Assembly: GCA_017387685.1 (NCBI GenBank)
Contig: JAFOEU010000005.1
Coordinates: forward strand, 1-35,566
Length of the DNA stretch: 35,566 bases
DNA from: Clostridia bacterium
GTDB lineage: Bacteria; Bacillota; Clostridia; Oscillospirales; CAG-272
Direction: 5' to 3'
Positions within the stretch are counted from its first letter, which is position 1. Each line of letters begins with the position of its first letter. Of this stretch, positions 14,911 to 23,681 are shown piece after piece. A program made the position numbers and the translations under genes. The notes under the pieces were generated by a model that saw nothing but the letters and a program-made list of their open reading frames with translations, ran no database searches and had not been told where the DNA came from.

Positions 14911-16158
14911 TTAGTCAAGCTCGTGCTTTCTGCCGATAACAGCAGTACCTGCGATAGCAACAACCGCGAGAGCAACTGCAGCGAAGAATACGGTGTTATC
15001 GCCTGTCTTTGAGGAAGTGCCGGGCTCAGTGGTCTGGAGAGCCTCAGGCTGAGTCCAGGTGAGGTTCCAGATGCCAAGGCGATCCTTGTTTTTATCGGTG
15101 CCGGTGAGACAGTTGTTAACGATCTCGATGATAACGTCCTCAGTGGTGTTTACGTCGAGAGTGTAGGAGTAAACGGTCTCCTTGGTAAGATCGGTCTTTT
15201 CAAGCTTCTCGGACTTAATAACGGTGCCGTCAGCCTTCTTTACGTTGATGGTAAGGGAGAACTGGGTGTCGGTGAATGCAAAGCCGTAGTTGAATGCGAG
15301 CTTGTCGATACCGCCCTTGATAACGGAGGAGGTGAGAGTGCCGGGAGCAGAGGTCTTGCCGTTGAGGGTGATCATGGGAATGCCGCCGGTGTAAGCTGCG
15401 GTGTCGGAGCGTGCGCCGGTAACCTTCCAGCCGTCAGCGTTGGTACGGGAGATATAGGAGGTATCCTTGCCGCCCTCTTCGTCAGCGACGAAGGAGGAGA
15501 AATCTGCAAGAATTCCGCCCTCGAGAAGAGGAGTGGATTCAACGGCGGGAGCCTCGGTGGTTTCGGGAGCAGCAGTAGTCTCGGGAGCAACGGTGGTTTC
15601 GGGAGCCTCGGGAGCTACGGGAGCAGAGCCGACAGCGGTGAATACAGCAGGGAACTGAGATACGCCAACCTTAGCGGCATTGTCTCCGGTGATGTAAGAG
15701 ATCTTGGATGCGCTGAAGGTGCTGAAGGTGTTGTAGGTGCCGATATAGTAATCAGTGCCTTCGATATCTACAACGTAGGTGGTTGCCTCTGCATTGTATT
15801 TGAATACTGCGGTGGGAGCTTCGGTCATAACAACATTGATGTGGGTACCGCTCTTAACAACGTCGATGTACTTCTTTGCACCGTTGTCGGTGAAGGAGAA
15901 GCGGATACCGCCTTCTGCTGCTTCAACAGTGAGAACAACTGCCTTGGAAGCGTCCTCGTTGCCGTTGAAATAGTAACCGTTCATAGTACCGTCGAAGTAG
16001 AGTACATTTCCTTCGAGGTTGGCCTGAGTGAGCGACATAGTGTAGGTCTTGCCGATCTCAAGCTCGTTGTTGATGGGTGCTGCGCTTGCAGTGAGTGTTC
16101 CGATCGCCATAGTAAGGATCATTACGACGGCAATGAGAAAAGATGTGATTTTTTTCAT
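14911..16158 (-). CDS. Wall-anchored secreted protein with KTGDN sorting tail
   Basis: A 415-residue protein. A signal peptide (MKKITSFLIAVVMILTM ... TASA) is followed by a first beta-rich domain (about residues 28-160, LEIGKTYTMSL ... DYYIGTYNTF) and an APETTVAPETTAAPETT linker. A second domain (about 200-370, ILADFSSF ... NGKTSAPGTLTSSVIKGG ... IWNLTWTQ) follows. This second domain has the wording of a jelly-roll module often attached to secreted nucleases and glycosidases. The C-terminus reads SSKTGDN, a hydrophobic span, then GRKHELD, a degenerate LPXTG-type sortase signal of the (N/S)PKTGDN kind common in Clostridia. Start MKKI at 16158 has AAAGGAAAGGA upstream; the frame from 16206 would add an unlikely N-terminus. 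It is monocistronic with its own promoter. Confidence 0.82.
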   Translation of the reverse strand: MKKITSFLIAVVMILTMAIGTLTASAAPINNELEIGKTYTMSLTQANLEGNVLYFDGTMNGYYFNGNEDASKAVVLTVEAAEGGIRFSFTDNGAKKYIDVVKSGTHINVVMTEAPTAVFKYNAEATTYVVDIEGTDYYIGTYNTFSTFSASKISYITGDNAAKVGVSQFPAVFTAVGSAPVAPEAPETTVAPETTAAPETTEAPAVESTPLLEGGILADFSSFVADEEGGKDTSYISRTNADGWKVTGARSDTAAYTGGIPMITLNGKTSAPGTLTSSVIKGGIDKLAFNYGFAFTDTQFSLTINVKKADGTVIKSEKLEKTDLTKETVYSYTLDVNTTEDVIIEIVNNCLTGTDKNKDRLGIWNLTWTQPEALQTTEPGTSSKTGDNTVFFAAVALAVVAIAGTAVIGRKHELD

Positions 16159-16215
16159 TTTTTGTCCTTTCCTTTGGGAGTTTTGTGAAAGCCGATTGAC
16201 TTTCAAGTCCGATAT

Positions 16216-16245
16216 ATTATATCACTTTTTGTCGCAATTTGTCAA
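16216..16245 (-). promoter_or_regulatory. Promoter of the KTGDN-anchored protein gene
   Basis: Reverse strand TTGACA (16245-16240), 18 nt, TGATATAAT with -10 at 16221-16216. Confidence 0.85.
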
Positions 16246-16284
16246 TGCTTTTTGAGTTTTTCTTCATATTAAAAATTAAAATAC

Positions 16285-16313
16285 TTGACGGGCGTGCTTG
16301 ATTGTGCTATAAT
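16285..16313 (+). promoter_or_regulatory. Promoter of the GNAT gene
   Basis: TTGACG (16285-16290), 17 nt, TGCTATAAT with -10 at 16308-16313. Divergent from the preceding promoter. Confidence 0.85.
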
Positions 16314-16335
16314 AAACAAAAAAGGGGGGCTTGTT

Positions 16336-16803
16336 ATGAAGATAAGACGTGCAACTAAAGGCGATAAGCATAGAATAGAGGATTTACTCAGCCAAGTGCT
16401 TGCGGTGCATCATAACGCTCGCCCCGATATTTTTAAGAGCGGAACGAGAAAATATACTGCAGATGAGCTTGATCAAATAATATCAGATGATAATCGCCCG
16501 ATTTTTGTTGCAGAGGATGCGGGTGAGGTTCTCGGATATGCCTTTTGCGTTTTTATCAGGCATATAGATAATAATATTCTGACGGATATAAAAACGCTTT
16601 ATATCGACGATCTTTGTGTGGATGAAAAGGCACGCGGTAAAGGAATCGGACGAGAACTTTATAACTATGCTGTTGCATTTGCAAGAGAAAACGATTGCTA
16701 TAACTTGACTTTAAACGTTTGGGCGGATAATACCTCTGCGCTCGGATTTTATGAAAATCTCGGGCTTCGTAAGCAAAAGATAGGTATGGAGCTTATATTA
16801 TAA
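16336..16803 (+). CDS. GNAT-family N-acetyltransferase
   Basis: A 155-residue single-domain acetyltransferase. It starts MKIRRATKGDKHRIEDLLSQV, the common first strand and helix of GNATs, with the acetyl-CoA pyrophosphate loop at DEKARGKGIGRELYNYA (R/Q-x-x-G-x-G/A motif) and the C-terminal NTSALGFYENLGL motif. Substrate unknown; the wording is that of general small-molecule or antibiotic-type GNATs rather than RimI. ATG 16336 with GGGGGG upstream is chosen over the TTG at 16285, which is the -35 of the promoter. The gene is monocistronic, ending in a terminator shared with the convergent gene. Confidence 0.9.
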   Translation: MKIRRATKGDKHRIEDLLSQVLAVHHNARPDIFKSGTRKYTADELDQIISDDNRPIFVAEDAGEVLGYAFCVFIRHIDNNILTDIKTLYIDDLCVDEKARGKGIGRELYNYAVAFARENDCYNLTLNVWADNTSALGFYENLGLRKQKIGMELIL

Positions 16804-16805
16804 AG

Positions 16806-16829
16806 AAAAGCCGCGGTGACGCGGCTTTT
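16806..16829. terminator. Bidirectional terminator
   Basis: AAAAGCCGCG / CGCGGCTTTT with GTGA loop between convergent genes; it overlaps the last codon of the minus-strand gene. Confidence 0.85.
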
Positions 16830-17688
16830 AATATTTTCCTGTTAGCTCAATGTCGAGATCATCTATCAGATCTTTAACGTGCTGCCGCCAAGCGGGTGCG
16901 CGAAGTATTCCGCGCGGATCAAAGCTTTGGGGACAAACGGCAAGTGAAAGGCGGTATATCGGCTCGCCGCTTTCGGTATACTCGTCAAGACGCTTGATCC
17001 TTGAACCGATCACAAGTCCGTTATCACCGAGCGTATCGGCGAGTGCGGAATATTCGGGTATCTCGGCGGGCTCTTTGATATCTCCGAGCAAAGCCCTTGC
17101 AGAAAAGATCAGGCATGGCAGAGAATCCTTGAACGTGACCTTGAAATTAAATCCGCGAAGGGCGGAGAAGTGCCTGAACATCAGCGCGATTATTGGTAAC
17201 GAAATCGCGATCTGCTCGCAACTGAGACTCTTGAGTGATGAGCCGTATATGGGATAGTAATTGGCATCCGATCTATCACCTACAACGTCGGTAAGACAGC
17301 CGCAAAATCCCGATACGGTACAAACAAGCTCTTCAAAGCCGTCAAAAGCTGCTCGCAGCGATATTGCATAAGGATCGAGTGAGTAAGCCTTGTGCAAATA
17401 TTTTTGGATCGCATTTATAGTCCTATCGTTGACTTTTGAAATATAAGCGATGATCCTTTGCGCTCCGTCGTAGGTACAGTAAAGCTTGTCGCCGTCACTA
17501 TATAGCGAAAATGCACCGATAACCGATGATGGGGCTGTGGGCATATCCGGTAAAATGACAGTCTCGGCGGTATTGAATGAGCGGTAAGCGAAAGGCTTGG
17601 CCTGATTGTCGCTGTAGAAGAAAAGCTCGTTGTCAAATTTTTGTATTCTGTCAATTTGAACGGTTTCTTGATAAGTGGGGATTAACAT
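16828..17688 (-). CDS. Hypothetical protein (286 aa), no family recognised
   Basis: The protein begins MLIPTYQETVQIDRIQKFDNELFFYSDNQ. It is soluble in character, with no signal peptide in this start and no clear membrane span. The first ~90 residues look like beta strands (KPFAYRSFNTAETVILPD, DGDKLYCTYDGAQRIIAYIS). The middle has a Cys-containing stretch (ELVCTVSGFCGCLTDVVGD) and a helical segment (CEQIAISLPIIALMFRHFSALRG). The end reads YRLSLAVCPQSFDPRGILRAPAWRQHVKDLIDDLDIEL. No catalytic motif is seen. The start at 17688 has GGGAG about 10 nt upstream; a longer frame from 17748 begins on the promoter. It has its own promoter, divergent from the S66 peptidase gene. Possibly a conserved Clostridia protein of unknown function. 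Confidence 0.75.
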   Translation of the reverse strand: MLIPTYQETVQIDRIQKFDNELFFYSDNQAKPFAYRSFNTAETVILPDMPTAPSSVIGAFSLYSDGDKLYCTYDGAQRIIAYISKVNDRTINAIQKYLHKAYSLDPYAISLRAAFDGFEELVCTVSGFCGCLTDVVGDRSDANYYPIYGSSLKSLSCEQIAISLPIIALMFRHFSALRGFNFKVTFKDSLPCLIFSARALLGDIKEPAEIPEYSALADTLGDNGLVIGSRIKRLDEYTESGEPIYRLSLAVCPQSFDPRGILRAPAWRQHVKDLIDDLDIELTGKY

Positions 17689-17719
17689 TGATGTTGAAGC
17701 TCCCAAAGATATTTTTATT

Positions 17720-17748
17720 ATTTTAACACAAAAAATAAAATAGGTCAA
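17720..17748 (-). promoter_or_regulatory. Promoter of the 286-aa hypothetical gene
   Basis: Reverse strand TTGACC (17748-17743), 17 nt, TAAAAT (17725-17720). Confidence 0.7.
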
Positions 17749-17766
17749 CCGTTTTCAGAAAATTGC

Positions 17767-17795
17767 TTGACTTTTTCTTTTGCAAGCATTATAAT
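17767..17795 (+). promoter_or_regulatory. Promoter of the S66 peptidase gene
   Basis: TTGACT (17767-17772), 17 nt, TATAAT (17790-17795); the leader is under 30 nt. Confidence 0.85.
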
Positions 17796-17824
17796 AAGTA
17801 TAGTAAATCACGGAGGAACTGACA

Positions 17825-18730
17825 ATGATAAAACCGAAAAAATTACAAATCGGCGACACCATAGGCTTTATTGCGCCCTCATACAAAGTCAAGCGCGAGC
17901 CTATTGAGCTTGCGGCAGAAAATCTGCGTAAGCTCGGATATAAAGTAAAATTCTCAAAATATCTCTTTTCGACTACCAATGATTACGCGGGAAGCATTGA
18001 GGAGAGGGCGGAGGATTTCAATACTATGATCGCAGATCCTGAGGTTAAAATGGTCTTTTTCACGGGCGGAGAGGTCGGCAACGAGATACTGCCTTTCATA
18101 GATTATGAAAATATCAAGAAAAATCCCAAGATCCTTTGCAGCTACAGCGACAGCACCACCGTGCTCAACGCCGTGAACCATATGACGGGACTCGTCACCT
18201 TCTACGGCTCATCCCCTCGCTTTTTCGAAAAAGGCCCTATTGATTATACCTTGATCAATTTTGAAAAACGCCTAAAGTCGAATGATCTTGAATACGTCAA
18301 AAACAGCGAGTGGCGTGCGCTTACTCCCGGTAAGGCGGAGGGAATACTCGTTGGCGGCTATCTTATGAACTTCGCTGCTCTGCTCGGACTTGAATGGTAC
18401 CGCGAGCTTCCCGATGAGGATATCATACTCTTCATCGAGGATCACGAAAAATTCTCGAATGCATCCGTAGTGTCGAAATGGTTTACCACCCTTGAGCATC
18501 ACGGCGTTTTCAAGCGTGCAAAAGCGCTGATCTTCGGTCACTATTCGCTCGAGCCCTCACCCGTTATCGACGATATCCTCACCCGCATTGGTAAGCGGTA
18601 TAATATTCCCGTTATCCGTAACGAGGACTTCGGTCACGGAGCAAACGGTGCGATCCTGCCCATTTCCACGCGCGCCCGCCTTGATACCGAGGATATGAGC
18701 TTTGAATTCCTTGAAAGCGGAGTTGAATGA
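17825..18730 (+). CDS. S66-family serine peptidase (LD-carboxypeptidase/MccF-like)
   Basis: A 301-residue protein of the S66 family. It begins KPKKLQIGDTIGFIAPSY, typical of the family's first strand; FFTGGEVGNEILPFIDY and CSYSDSTTVLNAV hold the nucleophile, with S108 as the expected serine. Later LFIEDHEKF and DFGHGAN supply the expected Glu and His of the Ser-Glu-His triad. LD-carboxypeptidases trim the terminal D-Ala from muropeptide tetrapeptides in recycling, while MccF relatives cleave acylated aspartyl nucleotides of microcin C-like toxins. The lack of a signal peptide suits a cytoplasmic role in either. GGAGG at 17812-17816 supports ATG 17825. Monocistronic. Confidence 0.9.
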   Translation: MIKPKKLQIGDTIGFIAPSYKVKREPIELAAENLRKLGYKVKFSKYLFSTTNDYAGSIEERAEDFNTMIADPEVKMVFFTGGEVGNEILPFIDYENIKKNPKILCSYSDSTTVLNAVNHMTGLVTFYGSSPRFFEKGPIDYTLINFEKRLKSNDLEYVKNSEWRALTPGKAEGILVGGYLMNFAALLGLEWYRELPDEDIILFIEDHEKFSNASVVSKWFTTLEHHGVFKRAKALIFGHYSLEPSPVIDDILTRIGKRYNIPVIRNEDFGHGANGAILPISTRARLDTEDMSFEFLESGVE

Positions 18731-18739
18731 TTTATAATG

Positions 18740-18770
18740 AAAAGAGAGAGCTGCGGCTCTCTCTTTTTTC
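18740..18770. terminator. Intrinsic terminator between convergent genes
   Basis: AAAGAGAGAGC / GGCTCTCTCTTT arms around TGC, followed by TTTT on the plus strand. Confidence 0.85.
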
Positions 18771-18775
18771 TATTC

Positions 18776-19690
18776 TTATAAAAGCTCCGAAGTGTGCGGC
18801 ACCTTTGATATACGAGGCGCAGCTCCGGTAAGATGTGAAATATCCTTGTATTCAGGCGCCTCGGTGTCAATGAAAAGGTCTTCGGGAATCTGTGCAGTCC
18901 AGCCTGCCTCGTCAAATTTCGGAAGATCTATTCCAAAGGAATACAAAACGATCGCGGCAAGGTCGCGAATGTTCATTGTTTCAATTATTCCTCTCTTGAC
19001 GTTTTTACCCGAAGCGGCAAAGGTTACGTACTTTTCGGAATCGGTCCAACCTCCGTGACTTCCACCACCGTTTTCATTGTTTGCTCCGCCGTGGTCGGCT
19101 ATGACCATAAACAGCGTTTCACTCATATCGAACGATTCGCACGCGGTATTGTAAATATCGCCCACAAGGCGGTCGGCTTTGGCTATGCTTTTGAGATGTG
19201 CGGGCGTTCCGTATCCTTTGCTATGTCCCGTTCCGTCGACGCTATCAAACTGTACGAAAAGAAAATCGGGGCGGCTTTCCTTGATATAATTGCAAATTAT
19301 CGGAGTAAGCTCAAAATCCTTTGCGGTATCGTGCGAAACTCCGATATTGTTTTCAACAATGCCGTATGTTATCGGATTCCAATCGCAATAAGAGCCGAGG
19401 ACGGCATCCGGATAGACCTCCCTTATTCTTCTGAATACGGAGGGGAAGGGAGAATCGACCGGGTACGGAGTGCTTGAAACTATTCCGTTAGTAAGCTTAT
19501 GCACCTCAGGTCCGATGCCTAAAAGCATAGATCCCCAGCATTCTGCGCTGATAGTGGGATTGGATGCAAGAGCATCGAATGTTTTGGCTCCGCATTCGAA
19601 TATTTTATCAAAATTGGGCGTATCTGCATCTTTTATAAAAGAGCCTGCGCCGTCGATGCCAATGACGATGACGTGCGAATATTTTCTCAT
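18776..19690 (-). CDS. Alkaline-phosphatase-superfamily (phosphodiesterase/sulfatase-like) protein
   Basis: A 304-residue protein of the type I phosphodiesterase/nucleotide pyrophosphatase fold. It shows VIVIGIDGAGSF (first metal Asp), PTISAECWGSMLLG (Thr/Ser nucleophile region, normally T-x-P), FVQFDSVDGTGHSKGYG (Asp/His metal ligands) and MVIADHGGANNENGGGSHGGW (D-H metal pair plus later His). These place a two-metal active site in the cytoplasm or at the membrane; no signal peptide is seen at this start. The substrate is unknown; the family includes nucleotide pyrophosphatases and cofactor-independent phosphoglycerate mutase relatives. ATG 19690 follows AAGGAG. Own promoter, monocistronic. 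Confidence 0.85.
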   Translation of the reverse strand: MRKYSHVIVIGIDGAGSFIKDADTPNFDKIFECGAKTFDALASNPTISAECWGSMLLGIGPEVHKLTNGIVSSTPYPVDSPFPSVFRRIREVYPDAVLGSYCDWNPITYGIVENNIGVSHDTAKDFELTPIICNYIKESRPDFLFVQFDSVDGTGHSKGYGTPAHLKSIAKADRLVGDIYNTACESFDMSETLFMVIADHGGANNENGGGSHGGWTDSEKYVTFAASGKNVKRGIIETMNIRDLAAIVLYSFGIDLPKFDEAGWTAQIPEDLFIDTEAPEYKDISHLTGAAPRISKVPHTSELL

Positions 19691-19721
19691 ATTAAATCTC
19701 CTTGATAAAGAGTGTATATAT

Positions 19722-19750
19722 ATTTTATCACTTGCCGATTGCTTTGTCAA
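19722..19750 (-). promoter_or_regulatory. Promoter of the phosphodiesterase-like gene
   Basis: Reverse strand TTGACA (19750-19745), 17 nt, TGATAAAAT with -10 at 19727-19722. Confidence 0.8.
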
Positions 19751-19761
19751 TAGAAAAAGCT

Positions 19762-19787
19762 CGCCGCGCTGAAAAATCAGCGCGGCG
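19762..19787 (-). terminator. Terminator of the large ABC gene
   Basis: Perfect 11-bp CGCCGCGCTGA / TCAGCGCGGCG stem with A-rich loop; GCTTTTTCT follows on the reverse strand, ending just before the next gene's promoter. Confidence 0.85.
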
Positions 19788-19799
19788 AATATTATAAAA

Positions 19800-22793
19800 T
19801 TATTCGGTTCTGAGTGCCGCAACGGGATCCTTCTTTGCCGCGCTTCTCGAGGGGATAAGTCCGGAGATGAGCGTCAGGCACATACTGATCACAACGAGGA
19901 TCGCTGCAACGAGGATGGGAAGCTGCGCGGTAAGATTGGGAATTTCAGTCAGGTAGACTAGAATTGCATTAAGCGGGATACAGAGCAGATAGGTCACGCC
20001 AACGCCGACGATACCCGATGCAAATCCGATGATAACGGTCTCTGCGTTGAACATGCTTGATACGTTTTTCTTCGATGCACCGATCGCGCGGAGGATACCG
20101 ATCTCCTTGGTTCTTTCCTGAACTGAGATGAGCGTGATAACTCCGATCATAATGGAAGAAACGATAAGCGAAACGGAAACGAATCCGATCAGAACGTAAG
20201 TGATCGCATCGATAATGGTGGCGATCGAGGACATCATAATGCCGAGATAATCGGTGTAACCGATTTTTTCAAGCTCGTCGACGCCTTCGTTGTATTTAGC
20301 AATCGCCTCCTCAATGATGTCTTTATCAGAGAATGTGGAAGCGTAAAGGCTGATGGTTGCGGGATCATCGAGCTCAACGTAGCCGAGAGTCATAAGGTTG
20401 TATTCGTAAGAGGTGGGAGCAAAGGTAATAGCTTCTTCGTAATATATAGCAGCAAGCTCGTCTGTGTAGGTGGAGAGCGCCATATCAAGAGCGCCCGCAC
20501 GCTGTTCCTCTGTCAATGCAGAAAGCTGAGCCTCGACACCCTTGCGGTACTGTTCCTTGACCATCGCTGATATGCCCTCGGAAAGGAGTCCGTCGAGATC
20601 ATCGGTGCTCATTTCGTTTACGTACTCTGTGACGGTTTCGGTATCCATACCCATTTGCTCGGTGAGAGCGTTGATGAGATAATTGCGCTTCATTTCCTCA
20701 CTCATCTGACCGAGGTAGACTTCAACCTGACCGTCAAGCCAAGCCTTGTCGGGAATGCCCATAACGGTAACGTAGGTCTCGGCTTTCTTCTTGGTGTCAA
20801 GCTCGGAAACGTATGCGCGGAAGATCTCTGCCTTCTCGGCATCGGTGAGGTTTCCATCGCTGAGATCGAAGGGAAGACCTGTGAAAATATCGTTTGCGCT
20901 GTCCTCAAGCTGTGCCTTGATAGCGGCGGAGGACTTGGATTTTTCTACAATGAATTCGGTGAGCTCGCTCGTGTAAGCGATAGAGCCTGTGAGCATACCG
21001 GAAACGGCATCCTCGTTGGGCTTGATGATACCGACTACCTTGATGGGCGTTCCCTTATCGTAAAGGTACTTCAAGCCTGCGCTGGTATCACGCATATCGG
21101 TGTAAAGACCGGTGCGTTCATCGAGCGTGTAGCAATCAGCGGGGAAGATGGTGCGGAATTCCATATCGAATATTTCCGAATAGGTCCAGCGGTTGGTATT
21201 TACGGTGAGAGGGGATTTATTGATAGCTGCATCAACGATCAGGTCGATCTCTTCCTCGGAGATAAGACCGAGCGCGTAGAGCGCCATATCGGTGATTTCG
21301 TTGTTGGAGTCAAGAACGAGCACAACCTCGTTATATGCCTCGGGCCATTTTCCTTCAACTATATCATACTGCTTCTTGACAACGGGATTGATCATTTCAC
21401 CGTCGCCGGGGAGCATCTCCTGCCACAGCGTGCTGTAGCCCATAGAGCCGCCCATCATAGAAGCCATGGGATTGCTTGAGGACGAACCGCCCGAAAGCTC
21501 TTCGCTGTTCGAAAGCATCTTTCCGATAAACTTGCCCATGATCTCGCCGATCTGGGTGTTGATATCCGAATGGATTATCGTTCCGTCAACGTTCTCGGTG
21601 TAGAGAAGGGGAGTGAGGTGATAACCGTAATGGATGCCGCTGAGAGCTTCGTGGAGACCGAGCTCGGAATCTTCATTCGCATATTCTGCTTCAAGGAACT
21701 TTTTGAAGGATTTGAGGTCGTTTTCCTGCGCCTCGATGCTGTTAAGTACGTTTACGAAGTCATACATTACCGTTTTTGTGTAAACAGCGTCGAGCTCGTG
21801 ATCCTCCTTCGACTCTGCCATATCCATCATGGTAAGCATAATGCTTCCGAGGTCGATGTGAGTGGATTCAAGGGTAATGGGAGAAGAGGAGAGGGTGTCC
21901 TCCTGGACGGTGTTGATGTAAGCGGTAAGACCGTTAGATACCGCGTAGATCAGCGCGATTCCGATTATACCGATACTTCCCGCAAATGAGGTAAGGAGCG
22001 TTCTGCCCTTCTTGGTGAAAAGGTTACGAAGCGAGAGCCCGAACGCGGTGAAAAGCGACATCGAGGACTTGCCCATGTTCTTGTGCTTGGGTGCCTCGAG
22101 AGTGCTTTCGTCAATGTCAAAGGGATTGGTGTCGCCGATGATCTTGCCGTCGCGGAGCTTGACGATTCTGTTTGCGTATTCCTCTGCAAGCTCGGGGTTG
22201 TGAGTGACCATAACGACGAGACGGTCCTTGGCAACCTCTTTGAGAAGCTCCATTACCTGAACGCTTGTTTCGCTGTCAAGTGCCCCCGTGGGCTCGTCTG
22301 CAAGAAGAATGTCGGGATCGTTGATAAGCGCACGCGCGATCGCAACTCTCTGCATCTGACCGCCCGACATCTGGTTCGGCTTCTTGTGGAGCTGATCGCC
22401 GAGTCCGACTGCTTCAAGAGCTTTTCTTGCTCGCTCGCGTCTTTCCTTACGTCCGACACCCGAAATAGTCAGCGCAAGCTCGACATTCGCGAGAATGGAC
22501 TGATGGGGGATGAGGTTGTAGCTTTGGAATACGAAACCGATGGTGTGGTTGCGGTAGGAATCCCAATCGCGGTCTTTATATTTTTTAGTCGAAATGCCGT
22601 TGATGATAAGGTCTCCGCTATCGTATCGGTCAAGACCGCCGATCATATTCAGCAGAGTGGTTTTTCCCGATCCGGAAGGACCGAGGATTGCGACGAATTC
22701 GTTGTCGCGCAGATTGAGAGAAACACCGTCGAGTGCGACCTGCGTAAGCTCTCCCGTTTTGAAAGTTTTCTTCAAACCTTTAAGCTGAAGCAT
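19800..22793 (-). CDS. MacB-like ABC protein: ATPase fused to FtsX-type permease with large external domain
   Basis: A 997-residue fusion. Residues 1 to about 230 are a LolD/MacB-class ATPase: GPSGSGKTT (Walker A), FQSYNLIPH (Q-loop), MSGGQMQRVAIARAL (signature), ILLADEPTGALDSET (Walker B and D-loop) and MVTHNPE (H-loop). A first membrane span near residue 275 (LTSFAGSIGIIGIALIYAVSNG) is followed by about 570 residues of polar, presumably extracytoplasmic sequence. Three C-terminal spans then form a FtsX module (SVQERTKEIGILRAIGASKKNV ... IPSRSAAKKDPVAALRTE). Such transporters usually move lipids or peptides or transmit envelope stress, and do not import nutrients. The GGAGG at 22799-22803 is 5 nt from ATG 22793, so this start is preferred over those at 22796 and 22805. 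A -10 TATAAT lies at 22834-22829 without a good -35. Confidence 0.92.
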   Translation of the reverse strand: MLQLKGLKKTFKTGELTQVALDGVSLNLRDNEFVAILGPSGSGKTTLLNMIGGLDRYDSGDLIINGISTKKYKDRDWDSYRNHTIGFVFQSYNLIPHQSILANVELALTISGVGRKERRERARKALEAVGLGDQLHKKPNQMSGGQMQRVAIARALINDPDILLADEPTGALDSETSVQVMELLKEVAKDRLVVMVTHNPELAEEYANRIVKLRDGKIIGDTNPFDIDESTLEAPKHKNMGKSSMSLFTAFGLSLRNLFTKKGRTLLTSFAGSIGIIGIALIYAVSNGLTAYINTVQEDTLSSSPITLESTHIDLGSIMLTMMDMAESKEDHELDAVYTKTVMYDFVNVLNSIEAQENDLKSFKKFLEAEYANEDSELGLHEALSGIHYGYHLTPLLYTENVDGTIIHSDINTQIGEIMGKFIGKMLSNSEELSGGSSSSNPMASMMGGSMGYSTLWQEMLPGDGEMINPVVKKQYDIVEGKWPEAYNEVVLVLDSNNEITDMALYALGLISEEEIDLIVDAAINKSPLTVNTNRWTYSEIFDMEFRTIFPADCYTLDERTGLYTDMRDTSAGLKYLYDKGTPIKVVGIIKPNEDAVSGMLTGSIAYTSELTEFIVEKSKSSAAIKAQLEDSANDIFTGLPFDLSDGNLTDAEKAEIFRAYVSELDTKKKAETYVTVMGIPDKAWLDGQVEVYLGQMSEEMKRNYLINALTEQMGMDTETVTEYVNEMSTDDLDGLLSEGISAMVKEQYRKGVEAQLSALTEEQRAGALDMALSTYTDELAAIYYEEAITFAPTSYEYNLMTLGYVELDDPATISLYASTFSDKDIIEEAIAKYNEGVDELEKIGYTDYLGIMMSSIATIIDAITYVLIGFVSVSLIVSSIMIGVITLISVQERTKEIGILRAIGASKKNVSSMFNAETVIIGFASGIVGVGVTYLLCIPLNAILVYLTEIPNLTAQLPILVAAILVVISMCLTLISGLIPSRSAAKKDPVAALRTE

Positions 22794-22967
22794 CATTGCC
22801 TCCATTATGGTAATAATATGTTAATTTTATTATATAACCAAAAAATAAACTCAATATCAACAATAAAACAGAAAAATTGAACTTAATGTATTTTTTTTAT
22901 TAATGTTCGCAAAATCGTCATTTTTTTGTTGTATAATAATATAAAACGACACCACGGAGACTGTACG

Positions 22968-23681
22968 ATGGAAAGATATAAAGGCAAAATAATTTCAATA
23001 CTCGGTGACAGTATATCGACCTTTGAGGGATATATTCCAAAAGCTGACGGGATCAACCTTGCGCACCGTCCCCGTTATCCGCAGGAGAATCTTCTGACAG
23101 ATGTTAATGATACCTGGTGGATGAAGCTGATAAAATCCCTCGGCGCAAGGCTTGGTGTCAACGATAGCTGGGCGGGATCGACTGTCTCGAATTTCCGCGA
23201 CTGTAACGAAAAGGATTTTGGCCCCGATGCAGCAATGGCATCGCTGACGAGAATACGAAATCTCGGAGCAAACGGAACGCCCGATCTCATTCTGTTCTTT
23301 GGCGGAACCAATGATGCGGGAAAGATGATAGAAAAGGGAACTTTTGATCCGGAGCGTAAGCCCGATCTTAAGGCGTATAAATGGGATTCCTTCGCTGATG
23401 CTTATTCTGAAACCATACTCCGTCTGAAGCATTTTTATCCGAACGCCGAAATAATTGCGATTTCGCCTTCAATAAGCGGCGGATATTACGATAATTACCG
23501 CCTCTCCGAATTTGCTGACCTCGCGATTGAGATTTGCTTACATTATAACCTTAAGTGCGTGGACGTCCGCCGATCGGGATTGGAAATCTCTATGCTTCCC
23601 GACACACTTCATCCCAACGCCGAGGGAATGGACTTTATTTTTAAATCGGTACTCAATAAATTGAAAGAGGAAAATCAATGA
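22968..23681 (+). CDS. SGNH/GDSL hydrolase
   Basis: A 237-residue soluble esterase-fold protein. Block I is SILGDSISTFEG with the catalytic Ser at residue 15; block III is FFGGTNDAG; block V is DTLHPNAEGMDF with the Asp/His pair. The family includes esterases, lipases and carbohydrate deacetylases; no signal peptide is seen, so a cytoplasmic small-molecule or sugar ester substrate is likely. ATG 22968 has CGGAGA upstream, and a -10 TATAAT lies at 22932-22937 with no good -35. It overlaps the next gene by ATGA, making a three-gene operon with two flavodoxin-fold proteins. Confidence 0.9.
   Translation: MERYKGKIISILGDSISTFEGYIPKADGINLAHRPRYPQENLLTDVNDTWWMKLIKSLGARLGVNDSWAGSTVSNFRDCNEKDFGPDAAMASLTRIRNLGANGTPDLILFFGGTNDAGKMIEKGTFDPERKPDLKAYKWDSFADAYSETILRLKHFYPNAEIIAISPSISGGYYDNYRLSEFADLAIEICLHYNLKCVDVRRSGLEISMLPDTLHPNAEGMDFIFKSVLNKLKEENQ

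Noticed and set aside
20655-21479. 274-codon plus-strand frame within the large ABC gene
   Set aside because: Antisense shadow of a clear 997-residue transporter; no RBS and no family resemblance.
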